Of a DNA stretch of 64,000 bases, positions 18,697 to 27,695 are shown in pieces. A program made the translations under genes and the position numbers. Numbering within the stretch: position 1 is the stretch's first letter; the number at the start of each line of letters is the position of its first letter. Source of the stretch: Balneolaceae bacterium (GTDB lineage Bacteria; Bacteroidota; Rhodothermia; Balneolales; Balneolaceae); assembly GCA_007693395.1 (NCBI GenBank), contig REDS01000117.1, positions 1-64,000 on the forward strand. The letters are read 5' to 3'. The notes under the pieces are model-generated. The model was not told the DNA's origin and did not search any database. It was given only the letters and a program-made list of their open reading frames with translations.

Positions 18697-19674
18697 TTAG
18701 TTGTTGGTTAATTCTCTCCAACAGTTTTCTGAAAAAGTTTTTAAAGCTTCTTTTTGATGCATCCAACCAAAGTGCAGGCAGTATGGAGTTACGTAAAAAT
18801 GATCTCCCCTTCCAGGCAACATAGAGAAAATACGTATCAACATCTTTTGAAAGGTTCGGTTTTTCAATCCTTTTAAATCATATACAAATTGATCGCTGTA
18901 ATAAAGGCACTTTACATTTTCAAAGTCCTGAGCATGCTCAGTAAAGCTTTCAATAAAGTCAAGCTGCGGGCTTTCATACCCATTAAGCCACGGATAAACT
19001 TGAATTCTACTTCTCGCCATTGCCATAGCCAGGCTCCATTCACAACTCTCCTCTAACCTGCCTTTTTCCTCACGGCGGCTTCTGAAATGAGTTTCAGCCT
19101 GCCGCTTAAAATACTCTTTAGAAAGCTCACAAACTTTTGCTGCTGTCTCTTTATCAGCTGCATAGATCATGCCTGCCTGCACCCTGCTCAGGTAAGTTAA
19201 ACCAAAGCGTTTAAGTGTCCTCTCCCTTCGCCTTAAAAGAATATCTATCAATACAGAAAAACCTTTCGGCCCGCCAAAAAAAACATCCGCTTTTTCATTA
19301 CCCGTAATCGTAAATTTGGTTGATGAGAACGACTGCCAAAGAGGGTTCGGGTCCCGGCACCAAACGATATCTGAATCAAGTATAAGATTTTTTTCGAATG
19401 GCATAAATTTCTGAATGTTATGCTTAAAGCCGGGGATGGATGCATTTTCAGGTTTAAGCAGCTCAACACGTTTGAAGAGATAGTGAAGTGAGTACTTTTC
19501 AACAAGCTCTTGATGTGCTTCTGAGCAGAAAAGAATAACCGGGCGTGTTGTATCGTAACGGCGAAGTGTAATTATGCTGGCTATCACATTTTTTAGATAT
19601 CCGGCTGATCCATACGAGGCGTATACATACCCTTCGGGTGATTTCGTCTGGAATTTGGTAAGATTTTCATTCAT
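18697..19674 (-). CDS. Putative nucleotide-diphospho-sugar transferase (GT-A fold)
   Basis: 325 aa. The start GYVYASYGSAGYLKNVIASIITLRRY resembles the GT8/GT77-like opening in which the donor nucleotide is bound. LILDSDIVWCRDP contains the D-x-D metal-binding motif (DSD). VFFGGPKGF and a later VQAGMIYA fit the acceptor side of GT-A enzymes. No signal peptide or membrane helix is seen, so it is cytoplasmic. It is the first gene of the minus-strand glycan operon, about 190 bp after mlaC. The transferred sugar is unknown. Confidence 0.7.
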   Translation of the reverse strand: MNENLTKFQTKSPEGYVYASYGSAGYLKNVIASIITLRRYDTTRPVILFCSEAHQELVEKYSLHYLFKRVELLKPENASIPGFKHNIQKFMPFEKNLILDSDIVWCRDPNPLWQSFSSTKFTITGNEKADVFFGGPKGFSVLIDILLRRRERTLKRFGLTYLSRVQAGMIYAADKETAAKVCELSKEYFKRQAETHFRSRREEKGRLEESCEWSLAMAMARSRIQVYPWLNGYESPQLDFIESFTEHAQDFENVKCLYYSDQFVYDLKGLKNRTFQKMLIRIFSMLPGRGDHFYVTPYCLHFGWMHQKEALKTFSENCWRELTNN

Positions 19675-19864
19675 AAAATGCCGGATAAATATGCCTCTCT
19701 CAAAGGTTTTTGAGGGCTTTACACAAATCTAATACATGCAGTAAGCCTGAAAGATAATAAAGTGGAGAGACAAATCGGCAGGGTTATCCTGCATTTTATT
19801 TACAGTTTTCAATTCTTAAACCTTAATGAAAAAACAGCTGTAATAACAGTTAGAAGCAGTATGA

Positions 19865-20449
19865 TTATGCTCTTGCAGCCCGCCTTCTCAAACTTTCAAG
19901 TAAAGCATCAAAACCCCGCTGCCGTATGATACTTTGAAACTGCCTGTTGTAAGATTCAGCTGTAGAAACTTCGTCAATGGTCATGTCTGTAATCATCCAG
20001 ACGTCATCAATAAGTTCCATTTTATAGTCAACCGGTGTGCGAACATTATCCAGTTGGGCTGTTGTTTCAACAAACGCATTGCTGCCATTCACTTCAATAT
20101 TATTGTAAACTACATCAGCTCTATAAATATCAAGACGGTTCAGAGAATTGTCGCGAATTATAGTAGCAAAAAGGGTTACAAATTCATCTCTTGTCTCTTC
20201 AGAGAGCTCATTGTATGTACTGCCAAGTGCAAATTGTGCCATTGATCTGTAATGAATTACATCATTGATGATATCCTTAAGCCGATCACGCTGATCCTGT
20301 GTGTACTCTGTGCCTGCCGGTCCCAGAAGTTCCTTGATTTCTGCGTCTCTCGCTTCGAGCATCTCTCTGATTTCAGCTGCATCAGATTGTGAATAACTAA
20401 CTGATGGTAACGTAAGTATTGAGATGATTAAAAAGAGTATAACGTTCAT
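19865..20449 (-). CDS. mlaC: MlaC/Ttg2D-family phospholipid-binding periplasmic protein
   Basis: 194 aa. A signal peptide ends near residue 20 (SYS|Q). The body matches the Ttg2 family: RDRLKDIINDVIHYRSMAQFALG (the 'fDy..ma..alG' helix), ETRDEFVTLFATII, and the strand pair AFVETTAQLDNVRTPVDYKM with WMITDMTIDEVS near the end. MlaC ferries phospholipids between outer and inner membrane. The usual mlaEFD ABC transporter genes are not adjacent. The tolC-like gene lies 11 bp upstream, so the two share a transcript. Confidence 0.85.
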   Translation of the reverse strand: MNVILFLIISILTLPSVSYSQSDAAEIREMLEARDAEIKELLGPAGTEYTQDQRDRLKDIINDVIHYRSMAQFALGSTYNELSEETRDEFVTLFATIIRDNSLNRLDIYRADVVYNNIEVNGSNAFVETTAQLDNVRTPVDYKMELIDDVWMITDMTIDEVSTAESYNRQFQSIIRQRGFDALLESLRRRAARA

Positions 20450-20460
20450 TTTCGTAGTAT

Positions 20461-21852
20461 TTAATTTACCTGTAACTGATTTACCGAAATTCCACTTGCT
20501 TTGTAGAGCTCTGCAACTCTTTTATTCAATTCGAATACATTTTGTTTCAGCTGAATGCGAAGTTCGAGCTCTTTCTGTAAAGAGTCGAGTAAATCTTCAA
20601 CATCTCCAAAACCGATATCGTAGTTTAACTGTTCATTTCGCACCCAGTTCCTCGCAATAGATAATGCAGCCTCAGTCTGCTTCATCTTTGTTTCAGCTAT
20701 CAATGCAGCTCTGTATTTTTCATTCAACTCTAATGTTACACCATCAGAAACTGCATGGTGAAGATCCTGTACTCTTCTGTACTCAATCTGAGTTCTCTCA
20801 ACGCTGTTTCTCATTGAAGAAAAATTTAAATTTTGTCTGATACCAAACCCAATACCCGCTGTGGCAAAATTAGTACTGTTGATAATAAACGGATTTGTTT
20901 GTCTTGGCCTGTTTGGTGTATTTGCATAGCTGCCTGTTATCCCCAAAAACAGAAACGGATATTGCTGTGCTTTAACCGCTTCTACACTATTTCTTAAAGC
21001 TTCTATTCCAAACTCTACACCTCTAAGCTCGGGCCGGGAATGCATTGCAATATTTTGATAGTGATCAAAATCTTCAATAACGTAAGCAATGGGATCAAGA
21101 AAACTTTCTGCAGGCATAAATTTTTGTGAGTCTGTAGCTCTAAGGGCGTAGTTCCAGACTCTCTTAATAAAATTCATCGATTCACGAACCTCAACAACCT
21201 CAACTTCAAATTCTGTTTTCAATATATCGAACTTGAAGAGATCTGACTCTTTCAGGTCAGGATCGCCATCATCTCTCATTCTCTGGAGGGTACGGTCAAC
21301 CTGGTCAATCTGATCTCTTGCCTCATCAATAATCCGAGATATTTCCATTGCGAGCAGGTAGCTGTAGTAGAGCTCAAACAGTTGCATTTCCGCCTCTGCC
21401 TTTACAGCACTAAACTGATAAGATGATGCTCTTGCAGCCGCTTCTGCCGCAGATACCGCCCTGTTGATTGCACCCCAACTAAAAACAGGTTGTACAGCAC
21501 TGATTTCTGCTCTGGTAAAAATAGCCCAGTCTTCCCAGTCGTTTTCAAGGTCCGGATCCAGATAGAGTTGTCCCCTCGGTATATCGAGCTGACTTACCAC
21601 GCCAGGTATTACACCATGCTGGCTGCTGAAATCTATTCGTGGTAAAATTCTCTGTGAACGGGCGTTATCGAGCCTATTACCGGCAAGATCTACGGCCCTG
21701 CTTTCGTAAGCAACTTGCCCGGAATTTTCCAGGCCTATCTCTATAAATTCCTGGAGGCTTACCCTCAGTGTATCCTGTGAAAAGATATTTTGGGGAAATA
21801 AAAGCTGAACAAGCAGAAATGAGATAATGATTACGGTTATTCGATGTATCAT
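20461..21852 (-). CDS. TolC-family outer membrane efflux protein
   Basis: 463 aa. A signal peptide covers about residues 1-25 (NIFSQ). The protein shows the two OEP repeats: long amphipathic helices rich in Ala/Glu/Arg interrupted by short strand segments, with GLENSGQVAYESRAVDLAGNRLDNA at the start and LSIARNWVRNEQLNYDIGFGDVEDLLDS near the end. It would form a trimeric channel reaching into the periplasm. It is followed by mlaC and not by a membrane-fusion protein or RND pump, so a role with the Mla/MCE lipid route is as likely as drug efflux. It lies downstream of tRNA-Ser, whose terminator separates them. Confidence 0.88.
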   Translation of the reverse strand: MIHRITVIIISFLLVQLLFPQNIFSQDTLRVSLQEFIEIGLENSGQVAYESRAVDLAGNRLDNARSQRILPRIDFSSQHGVIPGVVSQLDIPRGQLYLDPDLENDWEDWAIFTRAEISAVQPVFSWGAINRAVSAAEAAARASSYQFSAVKAEAEMQLFELYYSYLLAMEISRIIDEARDQIDQVDRTLQRMRDDGDPDLKESDLFKFDILKTEFEVEVVEVRESMNFIKRVWNYALRATDSQKFMPAESFLDPIAYVIEDFDHYQNIAMHSRPELRGVEFGIEALRNSVEAVKAQQYPFLFLGITGSYANTPNRPRQTNPFIINSTNFATAGIGFGIRQNLNFSSMRNSVERTQIEYRRVQDLHHAVSDGVTLELNEKYRAALIAETKMKQTEAALSIARNWVRNEQLNYDIGFGDVEDLLDSLQKELELRIQLKQNVFELNKRVAELYKASGISVNQLQVN

Positions 21853-21910
21853 TAAAATAGAGTGTGAATTAAAGAATTATGCCACAAACGAACCAGCCAT
21901 TACTTTATTT

Positions 21911-21943
21911 AAAAGAAAAGCCCCGGTTTATGGCCGGGGCTTT
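21911..21943 (-). terminator. Rho-independent terminator after tRNA-Ser
   Basis: On the minus strand, AAAGCCCCGG and CCGGGGCTTT arms close a short loop and are followed by CTTTTCTTTT. It begins just after the 3' end of the tRNA and isolates it from tolC. Confidence 0.85.
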
Positions 21944-21948
21944 AAAAG

Positions 21949-22035
21949 CGGAGGGAGAGGGATTCGAACCCCCGGAGACCGTGAAGCCTCAACGGTTTTC
22001 AAGACCGCCGCATTCGACCACTCTGCCATCCCTCC
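21949..22035 (-). tRNA. tRNA-Ser (anticodon UGA)
   Basis: An 87-nt cloverleaf on the minus strand. The acceptor stem GGAGGGA pairs with TCCCTCC, with discriminator G. The anticodon stem CGGT/ACCG encloses the loop CTTGAAA, giving anticodon UGA. A long variable arm is typical of a type II tRNA, and GGTTCGAATCC forms the T loop. The 3' CCA is not encoded. It is followed by a strong terminator and lies 90 bp downstream of atpG. Confidence 0.97.
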
Positions 22036-22078
22036 GGTCGCAGGGCATTAAATTGACTGCCCAAACTTCAATAAGATT

Positions 22079-22113
22079 AAAAGATAAAAAAAATTTATCT
22101 GACTTTATGCAAA
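22079..22113 (-). promoter_or_regulatory. Possible promoter of tRNA-Ser
   Basis: On the minus strand TTTG is followed after 23 bases by TATCTTTT, one base off TAnnTTTG, about 43 bases before the tRNA 5' end. Position and similarity to the -7 element support it; spacing is at the long end. Confidence 0.35.
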
Positions 22114-22125
22114 AATGTAATTCTA

Positions 22126-23031
22126 TCAGGTTCCTTCAAGTGCTGCTGCACCGGATACAATCTCAGATATCTCCGTTGTAATCGCACTCTGGCGCGCCTG
22201 ATTATATCGAAGTTTCAATTCCTGCTCAAGCTCCTTCGCATTCTCAGTTGCATTATCCATAGCAGCCATTCTTGCACCCTGCTCAGATGCGTTCGATTCA
22301 AGTACAGCTCGCCATAATTGCATATTGAGGTGTACAGGGAGTAAACTGTTTAGAATTGAGTCAGCATCCGGTTCGTAAATATACTCGGTAAATGTCTCAA
22401 TCTTCTTACTCTCATCAGCATGTTCTTCTTCTGAAAGTGCCTCGGTTTTAATCGGCAGCACCTCTTCAACAAGCCTGTTTTGTGAGATAACTGATTTGAA
22501 CTCGTTGAAAGCGATATAAACTTTATCGTAGTCGCCGTCGGCAAACTTACCAGAAGCAGCTCCCATTATTGCCGATGTGTCCTCATAGTTCAGATTGTCA
22601 AAAAAACCGGGATGTGATTCTATCACTTTGTAGTTTCGCTTTTTAAAATAAGCGCCGGATTTTCTTCCGATGGTTACAAGGTCAAGGTTTCCAGATTGAT
22701 TGTAAGAATCGAGATGCTCACGAATATACATCTCTACCGCTCTGAACAAATTGTTATTGAAACCACCACATAGGCCTTTGTCTGAGCCTACAACTATCAA
22801 TAGAACATGCTCCGATTCAGTAGGCAGGCGCAGAAGTTTATTGTCAGAATTGTTTGCAGATACCAGCCGGGACATCACCTCGCGCATCTTATTTGCGTAT
22901 GGTCGTGTAGCCGCCATTCGCTGCTGCGCTTTTCTAAGTTTGGCAGCAGCCACCATCTTCATCGCTTTGGTGATTTGCTGCGTATTCTTAATAGAAGAGA
23001 TCCGGTTTCGTATATCTCGCAGATTTGCCAT
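22126..23031 (-). CDS. atpG: ATP synthase F1 subunit gamma
   Basis: 301 aa, slightly longer than the typical 285-290. Start MANLRDIRNRISSIKNTQQITKAMKMVAAAKLRKA and end QARQSAITTEISEIVSGAAALEG are the two conserved coiled-coil termini that form the rotor shaft; the centre has the Rossmann-like part with GSDKGLCGGFNNNL. It is the last gene of this ATP synthase operon, 3 bp after atpA. The beta and epsilon subunit genes do not follow it. Confidence 0.97.
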   Translation of the reverse strand: MANLRDIRNRISSIKNTQQITKAMKMVAAAKLRKAQQRMAATRPYANKMREVMSRLVSANNSDNKLLRLPTESEHVLLIVVGSDKGLCGGFNNNLFRAVEMYIREHLDSYNQSGNLDLVTIGRKSGAYFKKRNYKVIESHPGFFDNLNYEDTSAIMGAASGKFADGDYDKVYIAFNEFKSVISQNRLVEEVLPIKTEALSEEEHADESKKIETFTEYIYEPDADSILNSLLPVHLNMQLWRAVLESNASEQGARMAAMDNATENAKELEQELKLRYNQARQSAITTEISEIVSGAAALEGT

Positions 23032-23034
23032 CAG

Positions 23035-24651
23035 TTACGCCTCTGCTACAGCTAAAATTTGTTCAATAGTTGTATTTGCGGTGTCTATCAGTTCTTTGCC
23101 AAACTCATCATCAAGTACACCGGAGGCTGCAAGATCATCCATTTTCTTAGTGAATTTGATACCAATTGCCTCAAGGAATGCTTCCTCAAACTCCTGAATC
23201 TTATCAACTGAAAGTTTATCCAGAATACCTTCACTATTAATTTTCAGCAATGCAATTTGCTTGTCAACTGAAAGTGGTTTGTACTCTCCCTGTTTCATCA
23301 GTTCAACTGTACGTTCACCACGTTTAAGTTGTCGCTGCGTTGCTGCATCAAGGTCAGAACCAAATTTTGCGAAAGCTTCGAGTTCTCTGTACTGAGCAAG
23401 ATCAAGTTTCAGCGTACCGGATAATTTTTTCATCGATTTTACCTGCGCTGAGCCACCCACACGAGAAACTGAAATACCAACATCAATTGCCGGCCTAATA
23501 CCTGAGTTAAACAAGTCCGTATCAAGAAATATCTGGCCATCAGTAATAGAAATAACATTAGTGGGGATATATGCAGCCACGTCGCCTGCCTGAGTTTCAA
23601 TAACAGGGAGTGCGGTTAAAGATCCACCACCTTTTACCTTTGTCACAAGTTCTTCAGGGATGTTGTTCATCTGCCTGGCAACGCCATCATTGTCAATAAT
23701 TTTAGCTGCTCGCTCAAGAAGGCGGCTGTGCAGATAAAATACATCACCCGGATATGCCTCACGGCCTGGTGGCCTTCTGAGAAGAAGCGACAGTTCACGA
23801 TAAGCTACAGCCTGCTTGGAGAGATCATCATAAATCACAAGTGCATGCCTTCCTGTATCCCGGAAATATTCACCAATTGTTGCACCGGCAAACGGGGCTA
23901 CATAACGCTGCGGTGCAGATGAACTGGCTGGTGCAGAAACCACAACTGTGTAATCGAGCGCACCATATTCCTTGAGCGTGTTTACAATTGATGCTACTGT
24001 AGAGCCTTTTTGCCCAACTGCCACATAGATACAGAAAACCGGCTTATCTGTATTCTGTGTATTTTTTTGATTGATTATGGTATCAATCGCAACAGCAGTT
24101 TTACCTGTCTGCCTGTCACCAATAATAAGCTCCCGCTGGCCACGCCCGATAGGGATGAGCGAGTCAATCGCTTTGATACCGGTTTGGAGCGGTTCATTTA
24201 CAGGCTGTCGGTAAATTACACCGGGCGCTTTACGTTCGAGAGGCAGATCAATTGTTTCGCCGGTAATTGCACCTTTGCCATCAATTGGACGGCCAAGCGG
24301 ATCGATAACGCGGCCCAAAAGGCCCTCACCGACTTGCAAAGATGCAATATTTTCAGTTCGGCGAACGGTATGGCCTTCTTCAACCACTTTAGATGATCCG
24401 AAAAGCACAACACCAACGTTGTCCTCTTCAAGGTTAAGCACCATACCTCGCACAGGATTTCCCTCATTATCGAGAGAGTCGGGTAACTCTACAAGTTCAC
24501 CCGCCTGTACTTTGGATAGTCCGTAAACACGTGCAATACCGTCACCCACTTCGAGCACAGTACCTACATCGTAAACATCGGCTTCACCGTCAAAACCGGA
24601 GAGTTGTTTTCGTAAAATTGCAGATACTTCGTCAGGTCTGACTTGACTCAT
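23035..24651 (-). CDS. atpA: ATP synthase F1 subunit alpha
   Basis: 538 aa. The Walker A region is [14 protein letters not shown] (about residues 169-182). Other family marks are the N-terminal crown barrel with [10 protein letters not shown], the signature [17 protein letters not shown], and the end segment with [16 protein letters not shown]. Alpha holds the non-catalytic nucleotide sites of F1. Length is about 25 residues above the E. coli protein (513), mostly at the C-terminus. It sits between atpH (17 bp) and atpG (3 bp). Confidence 0.98.
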   Translation of the reverse strand: MSQVRPDEVSAILRKQLSGFDGEADVYDVGTVLEVGDGIARVYGLSKVQAGELVELPDSLDNEGNPVRGMVLNLEEDNVGVVLFGSSKVVEEGHTVRRTENIASLQVGEGLLGRVIDPLGRPIDGKGAITGETIDLPLERKAPGVIYRQPVNEPLQTGIKAIDSLIPIGRGQRELIIGDRQTGKTAVAIDTIINQKNTQNTDKPVFCIYVAVGQKGSTVASIVNTLKEYGALDYTVVVSAPASSSAPQRYVAPFAGATIGEYFRDTGRHALVIYDDLSKQAVAYRELSLLLRRPPGREAYPGDVFYLHSRLLERAAKIIDNDGVARQMNNIPEELVTKVKGGGSLTALPVIETQAGDVAAYIPTNVISITDGQIFLDTDLFNSGIRPAIDVGISVSRVGGSAQVKSMKKLSGTLKLDLAQYRELEAFAKFGSDLDAATQRQLKRGERTVELMKQGEYKPLSVDKQIALLKINSEGILDKLSVDKIQEFEEAFLEAIGIKFTKKMDDLAASGVLDDEFGKELIDTANTTIEQILAVAEA

Positions 24652-24668
24652 TTGATTATCCTAAATTT

Positions 24669-25214
24669 TTATTCTACTGCAGCTGATGTAAATTTCTCTT
24701 TCAGCTGATTTAATTTGAATTTGACCGATCCATCAATCACCGTATCATCAATACGTACCATTAACCCGCCAAGCAGGTCTTCCTGTATTTTTGCATTGAT
24801 CTTCACCTTCTTGCCGGTTGATTGCTCAAGCTCCTTTATGAGAGCTTTTTGCTGTTTATCATCCAGTTTTGAAGCAGAATAAATATTTGCCTCGATGATT
24901 CCATGATGATGGTTGTAGAGAGCCAGAAAATTCCCGGATATCTGCTCCAGCAAATTTTCCCTCTTCTTATCCAGCAATAGCTTTATCAGGCCGAATGTAA
25001 GTTTGTCTGTTTTATCAGAAAAAATGGATTCAAGTGCTGCCCTTTTTTGCGAACTGCTGATGATTCGGTTTTTAAGAAACAAGCGAAGTTCTTTTGACGA
25101 CTCCAGCGTATTGCTGATGAGCGAAATATCGTCTTTAGCTTTCTCTAATTTACCTTCCTCAATTACAGTTTTAAGAAAAGCATTTGCATAACGTTTTGCT
25201 GCAGTTGAACTCAT
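24669..25214 (-). CDS. atpH: ATP synthase F1 subunit delta
   Basis: 181 aa, the usual size. The start SSTAAKRYANAFLKTVIEEGKLE is the conserved N-terminal helix that binds alpha, and LLGGLMVRIDDTVIDGSVKFKLNQLKEKF is the family C-terminal signature (GG..v.igd.viDgSv...L..l). It links F1 to subunit b in the stator. Two bases separate it from atpF. Confidence 0.95.
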   Translation of the reverse strand: MSSTAAKRYANAFLKTVIEEGKLEKAKDDISLISNTLESSKELRLFLKNRIISSSQKRAALESIFSDKTDKLTFGLIKLLLDKKRENLLEQISGNFLALYNHHHGIIEANIYSASKLDDKQQKALIKELEQSTGKKVKINAKIQEDLLGGLMVRIDDTVIDGSVKFKLNQLKEKFTSAAVE

Positions 25215-25216
25215 TC

Positions 25217-25729
25217 TTAATTCTTCTTAGACAAATCTTTAATAAACGAATCGACCAAGTGCCGGCTCTTCTCTTTATCCAACTCAGATTTGATAATGAT
25301 TGTGGCAGACTGTACAGCCAGCTCGGCAACCTGATTTCTGAGTTCATTGAGCGCGCTCTTTTTCTCCTGCTCTATTTTTAACCGTGCATTTTCAAGAAGT
25401 TTTTCGGCATCTTGTGTAGCTTTTTCAATCCGTTCATTTCGAACTTTTTCAGCATCTTCTAATGCTTCTTTACGGATTTTTTGTGCTGTAATCTCAGCTT
25501 CTTTTAATGCTTTTTCGTTGCTACGCGAAATTTTTTCAGCTTCAGCCAGGGCTTTTTCAGCAGTCTCTAAGGACTCGCGGATACGATCTTCCCTCTCTTT
25601 CAAGGCGCTCATGATAGGTGGCACCAGCCACTTATTCATAGCCCATAAAAAGACAATGGTTGTGATAAATACCCAAAAGCCAAAGCCAGTATCAAACGAG
25701 AGCAGGCTTCCGTTCAGGAAATAATGCAT
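25217..25729 (-). CDS. atpF: ATP synthase F0 subunit b
   Basis: 170 aa. One N-terminal membrane helix (about 16-34, FWVFITTIVFLWAMNKWLV) leads into a long charged coiled coil with strong Ala/Glu/Lys heptads (ETAEKALAEAEKIS, EKIRNERIEKATQDAEKLL-like), which dimerises as the peripheral stalk. Only one b-type gene is present, so a homodimeric stalk is expected. It lies between atpE (15 bp) and atpH (2 bp). Confidence 0.95.
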   Translation of the reverse strand: MHYFLNGSLLSFDTGFGFWVFITTIVFLWAMNKWLVPPIMSALKEREDRIRESLETAEKALAEAEKISRSNEKALKEAEITAQKIRKEALEDAEKVRNERIEKATQDAEKLLENARLKIEQEKKSALNELRNQVAELAVQSATIIIKSELDKEKSRHLVDSFIKDLSKKN

Positions 25730-25744
25730 AAAGCTATCCTGATT

Positions 25745-25966
25745 TTACTGGCCAATACCGAGTGCGAGGATAATACAAACAATAGCGCCGATAAGAGCAA
25801 CACCCTCAATAAATACAGCTGTTAGAAGCATAGCTCCACGAATATCGCCGGCTGCTTCAGGTTGTCTTGCAATACTTTCTACCGAACTTTTACCGATCAT
25901 ACCGATACCGAATGCCGCTGCAAGTGCAATGATACCAGCACCGAATCCTGCTGCTATAAAACTCAT
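25745..25966 (-). CDS. atpE: ATP synthase F0 subunit c
   Basis: 73 aa, two membrane helices joined by the conserved polar loop ARQPEAAGDIR. The ion-binding carboxylate is the Glu in VFIEGVAL. Compared with the sodium-dependent Ilyobacter c subunit, the loop-proximal Gln of helix 1 is absent and the residue after the Glu is Gly rather than Ser/Thr, so the ring is most likely proton-coupled. It is preceded by atpB (24 bp). Confidence 0.97.
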   Translation of the reverse strand: MSFIAAGFGAGIIALAAAFGIGMIGKSSVESIARQPEAAGDIRGAMLLTAVFIEGVALIGAIVCIILALGIGQ

Positions 25967-25990
25967 AATTTACCTTTGTTTAGTTATTAT

Positions 25991-27061
25991 TTAGTGATTT
26001 TGTAATGCAACATCTTTAGCATTTGCTACAGATGAGTCTTCATGGTCGTGATGATGCTCTTCTACAGCCATTCCAATAAATACACTGGATAGCAGTGTAA
26101 ATACATACGCCTGTATGAGAGCTACCAAAGCTTTTAGGAAATAGAGAGCTACCGTAAGAAGTACCCAGAATACCCCTGAAGTAACACCAATGACTGCACC
26201 AAACAGCTCGGTAAATACAAATATCAAACCGAGAATACATACAATCATGATTTTACCTGATAACATATTGGCAAAAAGACGAATAGCAAGTGCAAATGGC
26301 TTGGTGAAAAGCCCAAGAATCTCTACCGGAGTTAAAATTATTAATGCCCATTTTGGCACTCCGGGAAATACAAATACATGTTTCCAGTGATCTTTTGTAC
26401 CGTTAAGCTGTGTTACAAAAAAGGTTATAATAGCGAGTGTAGCTGTAACAGTCAGGTTTGCTGTTGCAGCAGCTGCCCAGGGAAGCAACCCGAAGAGATT
26501 CATAAATGCAATGCACATAAATATGGTAAACAGATACGGTACAAACCTCTCATACTTCTCTTTTGGGATAAATTCCTTCGCTATTTGATCCCGAATAAAC
26601 ACAAAAAGTGTTTCAAAAATATTCAGCAGTGCACCTTTAGGCTCTGAGTCTCTGCCTATTCCCTGCCTGTACTTTCTCCCTGCCAAATAAGTAATAAAAA
26701 AGGTTAGAATAAGACTAAACCAAAGATACATCAGGTGAGAGGTGATCGACAGGTCAAATGCGATAGGCTCACCGGTATCAGCTCTTACGATTCCGCCTTC
26801 CTCACCACGCACAAACTCGCCTGATTCTATGGCGCTGTAGGTGTTTCTAAAAAAATACCATTCACCTCCGGAGTAAAACATTCTTGGCAGATACACTTTG
26901 CCGCCACCGAAGAGCTCAAAATAATCGTGATTGATCACCTTCCCCATAACATCAATTGGGGCTGAGTTTTGTTCAGTATCAGCATTAGTGGCTAACAATA
27001 CAGGGCCGAAAACAATCAAAAAAAACAGGGTAGCAAGTGCCCGGCGCACTACGTATATCAT
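25991..27061 (-). CDS. atpB: ATP synthase F0 subunit a, N-terminally extended
   Basis: 356 aa, about 85 more than E. coli subunit a. A signal-like helix (residues 5-22) is followed by a periplasmic segment of roughly 80 aa (VINHDYFELFGGGKVYLPRMFY...) before the first family helix, an extension common in Bacteroidota. The essential arginine lies in ALAIRLFANMLSGK. The last residues include EEHHHDHED, a His-rich tail of unknown use. It forms the proton half-channels against the c ring. It is 24 bp downstream of the 125-aa AtpI-like gene. Confidence 0.95.
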   Translation of the reverse strand: MIYVVRRALATLFFLIVFGPVLLATNADTEQNSAPIDVMGKVINHDYFELFGGGKVYLPRMFYSGGEWYFFRNTYSAIESGEFVRGEEGGIVRADTGEPIAFDLSITSHLMYLWFSLILTFFITYLAGRKYRQGIGRDSEPKGALLNIFETLFVFIRDQIAKEFIPKEKYERFVPYLFTIFMCIAFMNLFGLLPWAAAATANLTVTATLAIITFFVTQLNGTKDHWKHVFVFPGVPKWALIILTPVEILGLFTKPFALAIRLFANMLSGKIMIVCILGLIFVFTELFGAVIGVTSGVFWVLLTVALYFLKALVALIQAYVFTLLSSVFIGMAVEEHHHDHEDSSVANAKDVALQNH

Positions 27062-27085
27062 GCTGAATCTTCTATTTGGACGTGG

Positions 27086-27463
27086 TTAGTCTAATAATTT
27101 ATTGTTTAAAAAAATCACTTCGATTACAGAATGAAAAAGATATGAAATAACGAAACTAAATGTAAAACTTATTTCTTCAATTTCTGTCCATATTATGATC
27201 ATTGCGTAGATAAAACAGACACCAAAAAAACGTGCAATTAAACTCCAGAAGTAGGCTTTTAAAAACTGTTTGCCTTCTTTTCTCCCAAAGATATACGAAC
27301 TTATAAGGTGCAGAATTACCGTTACCATACCGAGCAGATGCCCGGCATACCAAGAGCCTGCAGAGATGCCCTGAATGGAGTATGCAGTAAGCACACTCAG
27401 GATAGCATATATAAATATCCCAATCAAAACCTTGCGGATTGATTCTGTATTGCTGTAAGTCAC
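27086..27463 (-). CDS. AtpI-like four-helix membrane protein of the ATP synthase operon
   Basis: 125 aa with four hydrophobic helices and a short loop (IFGRKEGKQFLKAYFWSLIARF). A small four-helix protein here is typical of ATP synthase I-chain (AtpI) genes, which assist c-ring assembly or magnesium uptake. Sequence similarity to E. coli AtpI is too low to be certain by eye. Its start overlaps the stop of the AtpZ-like gene by 4 bp, and atpB follows after 24 bp. Confidence 0.65.
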   Translation of the reverse strand: MTYSNTESIRKVLIGIFIYAILSVLTAYSIQGISAGSWYAGHLLGMVTVILHLISSYIFGRKEGKQFLKAYFWSLIARFFGVCFIYAMIIIWTEIEEISFTFSFVISYLFHSVIEVIFLNNKLLD

Positions 27464-27693
27464 TCTCTTCTGTTTTTCTTATCTGTATTGCTAATTTCCT
27501 TAATCACTCTTGAAAAAATACCAATCAATAAAAGGATTCCGAGCAGAATACCCCCAAGCAGAAACCACGGTGATGTTTCCCACCGTATATCAAACCAGTA
27601 TCCAAGGAAAATTGGTGTACTGAGTGCAACTGCAATTTCAGCGCCAAGCCCCAAGTAGCGGGCATATCGTTTATGCCTGGGATCACTAAACAA
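27460..27693 (-). CDS. atpZ: AtpZ/AtpI-family protein
   Basis: 77 aa, two membrane helices. YARYLGLGAEIAVALSTPIFLGYWFDIRW followed by GGILLGILLLIGIFSRVIKEI is the standard pattern of the AtpZ family (YLGLG...G...D...). Such proteins sit at the head of ATP synthase operons and have been linked to assembly or to Ca/Mg transport. It starts only 2 bp after the bactofilin stop, so the whole bactofilin-ATP synthase stretch may be one transcript. Confidence 0.85.
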   Translation of the reverse strand: MFSDPRHKRYARYLGLGAEIAVALSTPIFLGYWFDIRWETSPWFLLGGILLGILLLIGIFSRVIKEISNTDKKNRRE

Positions 27694-27695
27694 TT

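Noticed and set aside
25745-25966. Sodium-coupled ATP synthase c ring
   Set aside because: The Gln and Ser/Thr ligands of the sodium site are not present around the conserved Glu.
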